From positions 1-6,414 of the forward strand of contig JASFUX010000201.1 in NCBI GenBank assembly GCA_050050115.1: a stretch of 6,414 nucleotides of DNA, given 5' to 3'. The notes under the pieces were generated by a model that saw only the letters and a program-made list of their open reading frames with translations, was not told the origin of the DNA and searched no databases. This document shows positions 1 to 5,268 of the stretch, one piece after another (the first letter of the stretch is position 1; the number at the start of each line of letters is the position of its first letter). A program made the position numbers and the translations under genes. This DNA is from JASFUX01 sp050050115 (lineage in GTDB: Bacteria; Pseudomonadota; Alphaproteobacteria; Caulobacterales; Maricaulaceae).

Positions 1-1338
1 GAGCCGCTCGCGCGCTTCGTGGATGCAGGCGGCAAGGTTGGCGCTGGTCCGCCGCTCTTCGTCCATGACGCCGACCTTGATGGTGTTGGCCGGCAGGCCA
101 AGCAGATCCTCGACCCGGGCGAACACCTCGAGCGCGAAGGCGACCTCCTCGGGGCCGTGAAGCTTCGGCTTGACCACGTAGATCGAGCCGGTGCGCGAGT
201 TCTTGAGCTGGCCGAGCCCCTTCAGGTCGTGCATTGCACCGAGCGCCGTCACCGCGGCGTCGAGGAAACCCTCGGGAATCGGCTGGCCGTCGGCGCCCAA
301 GACGGCGTCCGTATACATATGAAGCCCGACGTTGCGGACCAGCAGCAGGGCGCGTCCGTGCAGGGTCAGCTCGCCGCCGCCGGGTTGCTGGTAGACCCGG
401 TCGGGGCTGAGCGCGCGCTTGGTCGCCCCGCCGCCTTTCTCGAACGTCGCGGCGAGGTCGCCGCGCATGAGCCCGAGCCAGTTTGTGTAGACGAGCGTCT
501 TATCTTCGGCGTCGACGGCGGAGACGGAGTCCTCGCAGTCGATGATGGTGGATATGGCGGATTCGAGCACCACGTCGGCGACGCCCGCCGCGTCGTCCTT
601 GCCGATCGGGTGGTCACGGTTGATCGAGATCTCGGCGTGCAGGCCGTTGTGTTTCAGAAGCACTGCTGAAGGCGCGTCCGCCGAACCGGCGAAGCCGGCG
701 AAACGATCCGGGTTCTTGAGCGCAACCGCGCTGTCGCCCATGACGATTTCGAGCGCGCCGTTCGCAACGCGGTATCCGGTCGCGTCGGCGTGGCTGCCTT
801 GAGCGAGCGGGGCGATCTTGTCGAGAAAGGCGCGCGCCCAGGCGATCACCTTTGCGCCGCGCGCCGGATTGTAGCCGCCCCCGCGGGTCGCGCCGTCGCG
901 CTCGTCGATCGCGTCGGTGCCGTAGAGCGCATCATAAAGACTGCCCCAGCGCGCGTTCGCGGCGTTCAGCGCATAACGCGCGTTGGTGATCGGCACGACG
1001 AGCTGAGGCCCGGCGATTCGGGCGAGTTCGTCATCGACGTTCGCGGTCGAGATTTCGAACGGCGCCGGCTCGGGGACGAGGTAGCCAATCTCTTTCAGGA
1101 ACTTTTCGTGCTCGCTCGGATCGGGTCGCTTGCCCTTGTGAGCGCGATGCCAATCGTCGAGTTGAGCCTGAAGCTGATCGCGCTTGTCGAGCAATGCGCG
1201 GTTCTTCGGCGCGAGGTCCGCGAGGATCGCGGCGAAGCCCGTCCAGAACGCCTCGGCGTCGACGCCGGTCCCCGTGACGGCTTCGTTGGCGACGAATTGT
1301 GCGAGCTTGTCGTCTACGGTCAGTCCGGCGATCTTCAT
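1..1338 (-). CDS. glcB: Malate synthase G, N-terminal 446 residues (runs off left edge)
   Basis: Condenses glyoxylate with acetyl-CoA to (S)-malate in the cytoplasm, in glyoxylate or glycolate assimilation. Reading the minus strand from the ATG at 1338-1336 gives 446 uninterrupted codons to base 1. The G-form is about 720 residues, so roughly 275 C-terminal residues lie outside. Visible landmarks are DCEDSVSAVDAEDK at residues 267-280, VRNVG at 334-338 with R335 matching the catalytic arginine (E. coli R338), KNSRTGS, VVKPKLHGPEEVAFA, and MDEERRTS at 425-432, where E427 matches the Mg2+ ligand E427 of E. coli. The second Mg2+ ligand, the catalytic aspartate and the active-site cysteine region are beyond the edge. 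An in-frame TGA at 1347-1345, two codons upstream, makes this the first possible ATG of the frame, and an AAGGGG site lies 10 nt before it. The gene diverges from the reductase gene. One oddity is GLHMY after the catalytic arginine, where E. coli has GHLMT. The family assignment is secure. Confidence 0.97.
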   Translation of the reverse strand, partial: MKIAGLTVDDKLAQFVANEAVTGTGVDAEAFWTGFAAILADLAPKNRALLDKRDQLQAQLDDWHRAHKGKRPDPSEHEKFLKEIGYLVPEPAPFEISTANVDDELARIAGPQLVVPITNARYALNAANARWGSLYDALYGTDAIDERDGATRGGGYNPARGAKVIAWARAFLDKIAPLAQGSHADATGYRVANGALEIVMGDSAVALKNPDRFAGFAGSADAPSAVLLKHNGLHAEISINRDHPIGKDDAAGVADVVLESAISTIIDCEDSVSAVDAEDKTLVYTNWLGLMRGDLAATFEKGGGATKRALSPDRVYQQPGGGELTLHGRALLLVRNVGLHMYTDAVLGADGQPIPEGFLDAAVTALGAMHDLKGLGQLKNSRTGSIYVVKPKLHGPEEVAFALEVFARVEDLLGLPANTIKVGVMDEERRTSANLAACIHEARERL

Positions 1339-1348
1339 GCGTCTTCAG

Positions 1349-1354
1349 CCCCTT
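1349..1354 (-). promoter_or_regulatory. Ribosome binding site of glcB
   Basis: On the minus strand AAGGGG lies 10 nt upstream of the ATG at 1338. Together with the in-frame stop between it and the ATG (TGA at 1347-1345), it supports that start codon. Confidence 0.6.
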
Positions 1355-1464
1355 GCAGGTTTTCCGGCAGCTCTCGCGGGGCATGCATGGAGGCGGCCGC
1401 GCGCAAGGTCAAGCGGGCCCGGCTGATAAGCGAAACCCGGACATCCGCGGCAAATCTGAACCTT

Positions 1465-1509
1465 CGCTTCCCGGACGCCGCGCCAGCGGCGATCCGGGAC
1501 CCAGGAGGT
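1465..1509 (+). repeat. REP-like palindromic unit, left copy
   Basis: This is a 45-nt unit that folds on itself. TCCCGGA (1469-1475) pairs with TCCGGGA (1493-1499), and CGCCGC (1476-1481) pairs with GCGGCG (1486-1491). The result is a 13-bp stem with one bulged A (1492) and the tetraloop GCCA. A conserved tail, CCCAGGAGGT, follows at 1500-1509. The unit is related in sequence to the reverse complement of 1557-1598: the outer 10 nt match at 9 positions and the last 16 nt at 15, while the hairpin core differs. It looks like a REP-type interspersed palindrome rather than a terminator, as no T-run follows on either strand. Confidence 0.7.
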
Positions 1510-1556
1510 TTCGACGTCGCTGTTTGTGACGGCCGGTTTGATGCTTCGGCGTCAAG

Positions 1557-1598
1557 ACCTCCTGGGCCCCGGCTTCCGCTCCGCGGAGCCGGGGAGCG
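1557..1598 (-). repeat. REP-like palindromic unit, right copy (inverted)
   Basis: This is a 42-nt unit whose minus-strand reading matches the left copy: CGCTCCCCGG at 1598-1589, then a variable hairpin core, then the tail ending CCCAGGAGGT at 1566-1557. Its own hairpin pairs CCCCGGCT (1567-1574) with AGCCGGGG (1587-1594), an 8-bp perfect stem. The loop overlaps the perfect 12-bp palindrome GCTCCGCGGAGC (1578-1589). Core divergence combined with conserved flanks is what independently evolving REP units show, rather than a recent duplication. Confidence 0.7.
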
Positions 1599-1631
1599 GC
1601 GGCTGTTTGCGAGAAAGGACTTCCACGGCGC

Positions 1632-1653
1632 GATTGAGGCGCGCAATTCAATC
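1632..1653. promoter_or_regulatory. Possible operator-like dyad GATTGA-N10-TCAATC
   Basis: GATTGA (1632-1637) and TCAATC (1648-1653) form perfect inverted half-sites 10 nt apart, with half-site centres 16 bp apart. They overlap the candidate -35 element upstream of the reductase gene. The spacing suits a dimeric repressor, but half-sites of this length can occur by chance. No regulator gene is in the window. Confidence 0.25.
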
Positions 1654-1663
1654 CGCCTATGCT
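1634..1663 (+). promoter_or_regulatory. Weak candidate promoter for the reductase-mobA genes
   Basis: TTGAGG (1634-1639) and TATGCT (1658-1663) are separated by 18 nt. Each matches 4 of 6 positions of the sigma-70 consensus. The site lies about 70 bp before the reductase start, just outside the palindromic element. It is the best candidate I can see, and it is weak. Confidence 0.3.
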
Positions 1664-1721
1664 TTAGACAGTCACCCATCCCCTTTGAGCAGGCGCGCCC
1701 GCGTCCGGCTCGGTTTCAGTC

Positions 1722-1725
1722 AGGA
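1722..1725 (+). promoter_or_regulatory. Ribosome binding site deciding between two tandem ATG codons
   Basis: AGGA at 1722-1725 lies 5 nt before the ATG at 1731 and 8 nt before the ATG at 1734. The wider spacing is more typical, so translation may begin at the second ATG and give a protein one residue shorter (MKTKITELFG). Confidence 0.45.
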
Positions 1726-1730
1726 CGCGC

Positions 1731-2711
1731 ATGATGAAGACCAAGATCACCGAACTCTTCGGCATTGAGCACCCGATCATCCAAGGCGGGATGCACTACG
1801 TCGGCCTTGCGGAGATGGCGGCGGCCGTCTCGAACGCGGGCGGGCTCGGGATCATCACCGGGCTGACGCAAAAGACGCCCGAGGGTCTCGGAAAAGAGAT
1901 CGCCCGCTGTCGGGAGATGACCGACAAGCCGTTCGGGGTGAATCTCACATTCCTGCCGGCGGTGACGCCCCCGGACTATCCGGGCTTCGTGCGGGTCATC
2001 GTCGAGTCCGGGGTCAAGATTGTCGAGACGGCGGGCAACAACCCCGCGCCCGTGCTGCCGGCCTTCAAGGAAGCCGGGGTCAAGGTGATCCACAAGTGCA
2101 CCTCGGTGCGGCACTCATTGAAGGCGGAGTCGATCGGCTGCGACGCGGTCAGCGTTGACGGCTTCGAGTGCGGCGGTCACCCGGGCGAGGATGACGTGCC
2201 CAACTTCATCCTGCTGCCGCGCGCCGCCGAGACGCTCAAGATTCCCTTCGTCGCTTCAGGCGGCATGGCCGACGGCCGCTCGCTCGCGGCCGCGCTCAGC
2301 TTGGGCGCCGAAGGGATGAACATGGGCACGCGCTTCATCGCGACGAAAGAGGCGCCGGTGCACGAGAACGTCAAGCAGGCCCTCGTCGCGGCCAACGAGC
2401 TGGACACCCGCCTGATCATGCGTCCTCTGAGAAACACCGAGCGCGTGCTCAACAACGCTGGCGTCGAGCGATTGCTCGAGAAGGAGCGGATGCTCGGCGA
2501 CGATCTCAAGTTCGAAGACATCGTCGAGGAGGTCGCCGGCGTCTATCCGAAGATCATGCAGGAAGGCGACATGGACGCCGGCGCGTGGAGCTGCGGCATG
2601 GTCGCCGGCCTCATCCACGACATCCCGACGGTCAAGGAGCTGATCGACCGCACTATGGCTGAAGCCGAAGCGATCATCTCCAAGCGCCTCGCCAGGATGA
2701 CCGCGGGGTGA
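1731..2711 (+). CDS. NADH:quinone reductase, nitronate monooxygenase-like (FMN TIM barrel)
   Basis: Predicted cytoplasmic FMN enzyme of the 2-nitropropane dioxygenase/nitronate monooxygenase superfamily. It has 326 residues, or 325 from the ATG at 1734. From memory, it aligns closely along its whole length with Pseudomonas aeruginosa PA1024 (about 328 residues). PA1024 was first annotated as a nitronate monooxygenase and later shown to be an NADH:quinone reductase. Shared motifs, numbered from the first ATG, are HPIIQGGM (14-21), GVNLTFLP (69-76), ETAGNNP (99-105), VIHKCTSVRHSLKAE (119-133), VDGFECGGHPGED (142-154), ASGGMADGRSL (175-185) and NMGTRF (197-202). The last two form the usual FMN phosphate-binding region. 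The likely reaction is two-electron reduction of quinones by NADH, which would keep the quinone pool reduced or detoxify quinones. Nitronate oxidation cannot be excluded. It is the first gene of the rightward run, and its TGA lies 13 bp before mobA. Confidence 0.88.
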   Translation: MMKTKITELFGIEHPIIQGGMHYVGLAEMAAAVSNAGGLGIITGLTQKTPEGLGKEIARCREMTDKPFGVNLTFLPAVTPPDYPGFVRVIVESGVKIVETAGNNPAPVLPAFKEAGVKVIHKCTSVRHSLKAESIGCDAVSVDGFECGGHPGEDDVPNFILLPRAAETLKIPFVASGGMADGRSLAAALSLGAEGMNMGTRFIATKEAPVHENVKQALVAANELDTRLIMRPLRNTERVLNNAGVERLLEKERMLGDDLKFEDIVEEVAGVYPKIMQEGDMDAGAWSCGMVAGLIHDIPTVKELIDRTMAEAEAIISKRLARMTAG

Positions 2712-2714
2712 GGC

Positions 2715-2718
2715 GGAG
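2715..2718 (+). promoter_or_regulatory. Ribosome binding site of mobA abutting the reductase stop
   Basis: GGAG at 2715-2718 lies 6 nt before the mobA ATG and 3 nt after the upstream TGA (2709-2711). Ribosomes ending on the reductase can reach it directly, so translational coupling is likely. Confidence 0.6.
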
Positions 2719-2724
2719 CGTGCG

Positions 2725-3345
2725 ATGAATCTGGCCGGTCTCGTCCTCGCCGGCGGCGCCGGGGCGCGGATGGACGGCGCGCCTGATCTTGCCGGGGCGG
2801 GGCCGAAAGCCCTCCTCGATCTCGGCGGCGCGCCGCTGATCGCGCGGCCGCTCGCGCTCTTGCGCATCGCCTGCGAGGAGACCGCCGTCAACGCGGCGTC
2901 GGGCGACGAACCTGCGTTCGCCCGTCTCGGCGCGCCGATCGTGACGGACGATCGGCGGTTCGCCGGCCGCGGTCCGCTCGCCGGCGTGCACGCCGGGCTC
3001 GTCTGGGCGGCGCGCCTGTCGCCCGAGCCCGAGGCGCTGATCACGCTGCCGTGCGACACCCCGTTCTTGCCGCCCGACCTGCCTGCGCGCCTCGCCGAAG
3101 TCGTGCGCGCCGGCGTGCCGGCCGCGGTCGCGCGGGCGGGGCGGCGCCATCCGCTATGCGCCTGCTGGCGTCTTGATCTCGCCGACGCGCTCGCCGGGTC
3201 GTTCAAGGCCGTCGGCGCGGGTCTCGCCGCGCACCGCTTCATCCGCGAGATCGGCGCCGTCGATGTCGACTTCGCCGATGAGGATGCGTTCGACAACGTC
3301 AATACGACCGCCGACCTTGAGCGCGCGCGGGCGCGGCTCGCGTGA
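2725..3345 (+). CDS. mobA: Molybdenum cofactor guanylyltransferase MobA
   Basis: Transfers GMP from GTP to molybdopterin to make the guanine dinucleotide form of the molybdenum cofactor, used by DMSO-reductase-family enzymes. The protein is 206 residues with a nucleotidyltransferase Rossmann-like fold. Motifs are LVLAGGAGARM (6-16, GTP-binding glycine loop), PKALLDLGG (27-35), TDDRRFAGRGPLAGVHAGL (74-92), LPCDTPFLP (108-116) with D111 as the expected Mg2+ ligand, RRHPLCACW (140-148), and a C-terminal FDNVNTTADL (189-198). It is slightly longer than E. coli MobA (about 194). Part of the excess is a loop of about 7 extra residues between R15-M16 and K28, where the usual RMGGxDK spacing is much tighter and the Asp before Lys is here Pro27. 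No MobB or molybdoenzyme gene is visible nearby. The pairing with a quinone reductase gene has no clear functional meaning. MocA-type cytidylyltransferases are the nearest alternative, but the short length and motifs favour MobA. Confidence 0.9.
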   Translation: MNLAGLVLAGGAGARMDGAPDLAGAGPKALLDLGGAPLIARPLALLRIACEETAVNAASGDEPAFARLGAPIVTDDRRFAGRGPLAGVHAGLVWAARLSPEPEALITLPCDTPFLPPDLPARLAEVVRAGVPAAVARAGRRHPLCACWRLDLADALAGSFKAVGAGLAAHRFIREIGAVDVDFADEDAFDNVNTTADLERARARLA

Positions 3346-3400
3346 TCGCGAAAGCGGGCGCGGTTCGCCTCGACAACCACGCCGTCGCCCTGTCATTAAA

Positions 3401-3431
3401 GAGAGCCCGCGCCGCGCCGGCGCTGGCTTTC
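3401..3431 (+). other. GC-rich hairpin between mobA and the antiporter gene
   Basis: A stem of 13 pairs plus one mismatch runs from 3401 to 3431 with a 3-nt loop (CGC, 3415-3417). GAGAGCC (3401-3407) pairs with GGCTTTC (3425-3431, one G-U), C3408/T3424 is the mismatch, and GCGCCG (3409-3414) pairs with CGGCGC (3418-3423). It ends 1 nt before the GGAG ribosome binding site of the next gene. The only T-run is TTT at 3428-3430, inside the stem end, so it is at best a weak terminator. It could attenuate transcription, protect mRNA ends or modulate translation. Confidence 0.45.
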
Positions 3432-3432
3432 C

Positions 3433-3436
3433 GGAG
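3433..3436 (+). promoter_or_regulatory. Ribosome binding site fixing the antiporter start
   Basis: GGAG at 3433-3436 lies 6 nt before the ATG at 3443. The reading frame stays open upstream to an ATG at 3173, but that extension overlaps the end of mobA and encodes an Arg/Ser/Pro-rich stretch unlike any antiporter N-terminus. The 3443 start is therefore the credible one. Confidence 0.65.
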
Positions 3437-3442
3437 CGGCTG

Positions 3443-5176
3443 ATGGGGCATGAGGGACAAGAGGTCTGGCTGAAGGACACGCTCGTGTTCCTCGTGGCGG
3501 CCGGCGTCGTGGTGCCGCTCTTGCGCTTCCTGCGGATATCGCCGGTCCTCGGCTTCCTCCTCGCCGGCGTCGTGCTTGGCCCGTTCGGGCTGGGGTTGCT
3601 GACCGAGCAATGGGGCGTGCTCGAGTTCGTCACTATCTCCGACCCCGAAGCCGCTGCGCCCTTCGCCGAGCTGGGCGTCCTCTTTCTTCTGTTCCTTCTG
3701 GGCCTCGAGCTGTCTCCTGAAAAGCTCTGGTCGCTGCGGAAGGTCGTCTACGGAGCAGGCGGTCTGCAGGCGGGCTTGAGCGCGGCGGCGATCGGCGCCG
3801 CGCTGTTCGCCCTGGGGCTGACCGCGCCCGCCGCCATCGCCGGCGGCTTTGCGCTGGCGCTGTCTTCAACCGCGATCGTCATGCAGGTGATGACCGAGCA
3901 GCGCCGGGCCGCCGGGCGGGTGGGGCAGACGGCGCTTGCGGTGCTTTTGTTCCAGGACGTGCTCGTAGCGCCGATCCTGATCCTCGTCGGCTTCCTGACG
4001 CGCGGCGGCGAGGCTTCGATCGTGCGCCTGCTGATCGAGGCGCTGGTCCAGGGCGCGTTCGCGCTGTTGATCATCGCCGTCATCGGCCGCTTCGTGCTGC
4101 GCCACGTCTTCCGCCTCGCCGCGCAGGCGGGCGGACGCGATTTCCTGATGGCGCTGACGCTGCTCGCCGTCGTCGGCGCGGCGGTGATCACCGCCGGCGC
4201 CGGGCTCTCGGTGGCGCTCGGGGCGTTCCTCGCGGGGCTCCTCTTGGGCGAGACCGAGTTCAAGCATCAGGCCCAAATCGATCTCGAGCCGTTCAAAGGA
4301 CTTCTGCTCGGACTGTTTTTCATGACCGTCGGCATGGGACTCGATCTGCCTGGGGTGGCTGGCTATGCGCCGATCATTCTCGGCGGTCTGGCTGCGCTGC
4401 TGATCGCCAAGGCGCTCATCGCATTCCTTGCTTGCCGGCTGTTCGCCGGCGACCGGTCGGTGTCGCTCGAGACCGCGTTCCTGCTCGCGCCGGCCGGCGA
4501 GTTCGCTTTCGTGATCCTCGCCGCGGCCGCCGCCGGAGGGGTCTTCGAAGCCCGTGACCAGACCATCATCGCGGCGATCGCCGGCCTGTCGATGCTGGCG
4601 ACGCCCGTGTTTGCGCGCATCGGTGCCGTGGTCGCCAAACGCATCGCGCCGCCGCCTGAAGCCGCGTCGATCACGCCGAACTACGCCGACCTTTCCGGTC
4701 ACGTGGTGGTCGCCGGATTTGGCCGGGTCGGGCAGGCGATTGCGCGAATCCTCAAGTCCGAAGACGCTGAGATGGTCGCGATCGACCGCGACCCCAAGCG
4801 CATCTCGCGAGAGCGGAGTAAAGGCTGGAACGTCTACTACGGCGACGCGACGCGCCCGGAGTTCCTGCGCCAGGTCGGCTGTCAGGGTGCGATGATGTTC
4901 GTCGTCACGGTTGACGATCCCGCCAGCGCTGAGGCGATCGTCCGCGCGATACAGACGGTGCGCCCCGACGCGCCCGTGCTCGCGCGGGCGACCGACGTCG
5001 AGCACGCGTTGAGATTGCGCGGCGCCGGCGCGAGCTTCGTTATTCCCGACGCGATCGAGGCGGGCCTGCAACTCGCCGCCCGCGTGCTTGAGGAGTTCGG
5101 CTATACCGGCGAAACGGTGCGCGACCGCATCGCTCATGAGCGCGACGAGGCTTACGCGCGGGCCGAAGAGAGCTAA
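3443..5176 (+). CDS. KefB/KefC-type monovalent cation:proton antiporter (CPA2 family)
   Basis: Inner-membrane K+(or Na+)/H+ antiporter of 577 residues: a Na+/H+ exchanger domain (about 10-400, some 11-13 hydrophobic segments) followed by a cytoplasmic Rossmann TrkA-N/KTN domain (about 419-535). Diagnostic points are VLGFLLAGVVLGPFGLG (35-51), FLLFLLGLELS (81-91), LFQD with Q171-D172 matching the ion-binding aspartate motif of KefC, and HQAQIDLEPFKG (275-286) followed by LLLGLFFMTVGMG, which corresponds to the regulatory loop and next helix of KefB/KefC. The KTN domain has VVVAGFGRVG (421-430), GxGxxG at 425-430, and acidic D448 at the end of the second strand, predicting NAD(H)/AMP-type nucleotide binding. 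ARATDVEH (514-521) keeps the Arg that in KefC helps bind glutathione. The C-terminus is shorter than KefC (about 620), and the stretch carrying KefC's glutathione-binding Asn is not recognisable. No KefF/KefG-like ancillary subunit is encoded beside it. Whether it is glutathione-gated is therefore open. Confidence 0.92.
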   Translation: MGHEGQEVWLKDTLVFLVAAGVVVPLLRFLRISPVLGFLLAGVVLGPFGLGLLTEQWGVLEFVTISDPEAAAPFAELGVLFLLFLLGLELSPEKLWSLRKVVYGAGGLQAGLSAAAIGAALFALGLTAPAAIAGGFALALSSTAIVMQVMTEQRRAAGRVGQTALAVLLFQDVLVAPILILVGFLTRGGEASIVRLLIEALVQGAFALLIIAVIGRFVLRHVFRLAAQAGGRDFLMALTLLAVVGAAVITAGAGLSVALGAFLAGLLLGETEFKHQAQIDLEPFKGLLLGLFFMTVGMGLDLPGVAGYAPIILGGLAALLIAKALIAFLACRLFAGDRSVSLETAFLLAPAGEFAFVILAAAAAGGVFEARDQTIIAAIAGLSMLATPVFARIGAVVAKRIAPPPEAASITPNYADLSGHVVVAGFGRVGQAIARILKSEDAEMVAIDRDPKRISRERSKGWNVYYGDATRPEFLRQVGCQGAMMFVVTVDDPASAEAIVRAIQTVRPDAPVLARATDVEHALRLRGAGASFVIPDAIEAGLQLAARVLEEFGYTGETVRDRIAHERDEAYARAEES

Positions 5177-5258
5177 GCCGGCATTTCGCAATCGCGCCTC
5201 TCGAACCTTCGCGCGCGCGGCGTTAAGGTCCGGCCAAACGAATTCGCGATTTCTCTCT

Positions 5259-5263
5259 GGAGG
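5259..5263 (+). promoter_or_regulatory. Strong ribosome binding site of mmsA
   Basis: GGAGG at 5259-5263 lies 5 nt before the ATG at 5269. It is the strongest Shine-Dalgarno match in the window. It follows a 92-bp gap after the antiporter stop in which I find no convincing terminator or promoter. Confidence 0.65.
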
Positions 5264-5268
5264 CCCCA

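Larger units (their letters stand above)
1465..1598. repeat. Composite inverted-repeat element built from two REP-like units
   Basis: The two units face each other around a 47-nt spacer (1510-1556). The inner arms 1494-1509 and 1557-1572 are complementary over 16 nt with one mismatch (A1499 against C1567). Pairing can continue inward with gaps: G1513-G1516 with C1550-C1553, and C1518-G1519 with C1547-G1548. The whole can therefore fold either as one long hairpin or as two separate ones. The arrangement resembles bacterial interspersed mosaic elements (REP doublets). I see no transposase or RAYT gene in the window, so if mobile it would be a non-autonomous copy. Confidence 0.6.
1339..1730. other. 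Divergent intergenic region with palindromic repeat element
   Basis: About 390 bp separate the glcB start (minus) from the reductase start (plus). Open frames crossing it on both strands are low-complexity Arg/Ala/Pro/Gly-rich translations with no family resemblance, and several are read-throughs antisense to glcB, so I see no gene here. The region contains, left to right, the glcB ribosome binding site, about 100 bp in which I find no convincing promoter for glcB, the inverted pair of REP-like units at 1465-1598, and about 130 bp that must carry the promoter of the rightward genes. That last part includes a small dyad (1632-1653) and a weak promoter-like pair (1634-1663). Confidence 0.75.

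Noticed and set aside
1361..1465. Promoter for glcB on the minus strand (for example TTGACC near 1411)
   Set aside because: A -35-like hexamer exists, but the hexamers at proper distance match the -10 consensus poorly.
790..1734. 314-codon plus-strand frame across the glcB start and the intergenic region
   Set aside because: Its first part is antisense to glcB and the rest runs through the palindromic element. There is no family resemblance or codon pattern of its own.
2256..3380. 374-codon minus-strand frame spanning the reductase and mobA
   Set aside because: It crosses two recognised genes and gives an Ala/Arg/Ser/Pro-rich shadow translation.
3370..3399. Possible promoter TCGACA-N18-CATTAA before the antiporter
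   Set aside because: The -35 match is good, but the -10 matches only 3 of 6 positions, so it was not called.
3173..3442. 90-codon N-terminal extension of the antiporter
   Set aside because: It overlaps the 3' end of mobA, encodes Arg/Ser/Pro-rich sequence, and bypasses a good ribosome binding site before the ATG at 3443.
5190..5251. Inverted repeats AATCGCG/CGCGATT and ACCTT/AAGGT between the antiporter and mmsA
   Set aside because: The arms are of 7 and 5 bp, with a 48-nt loop for the first and about 15 nt for the second, and no T-run follows. They are too weak to call a terminator or operator.
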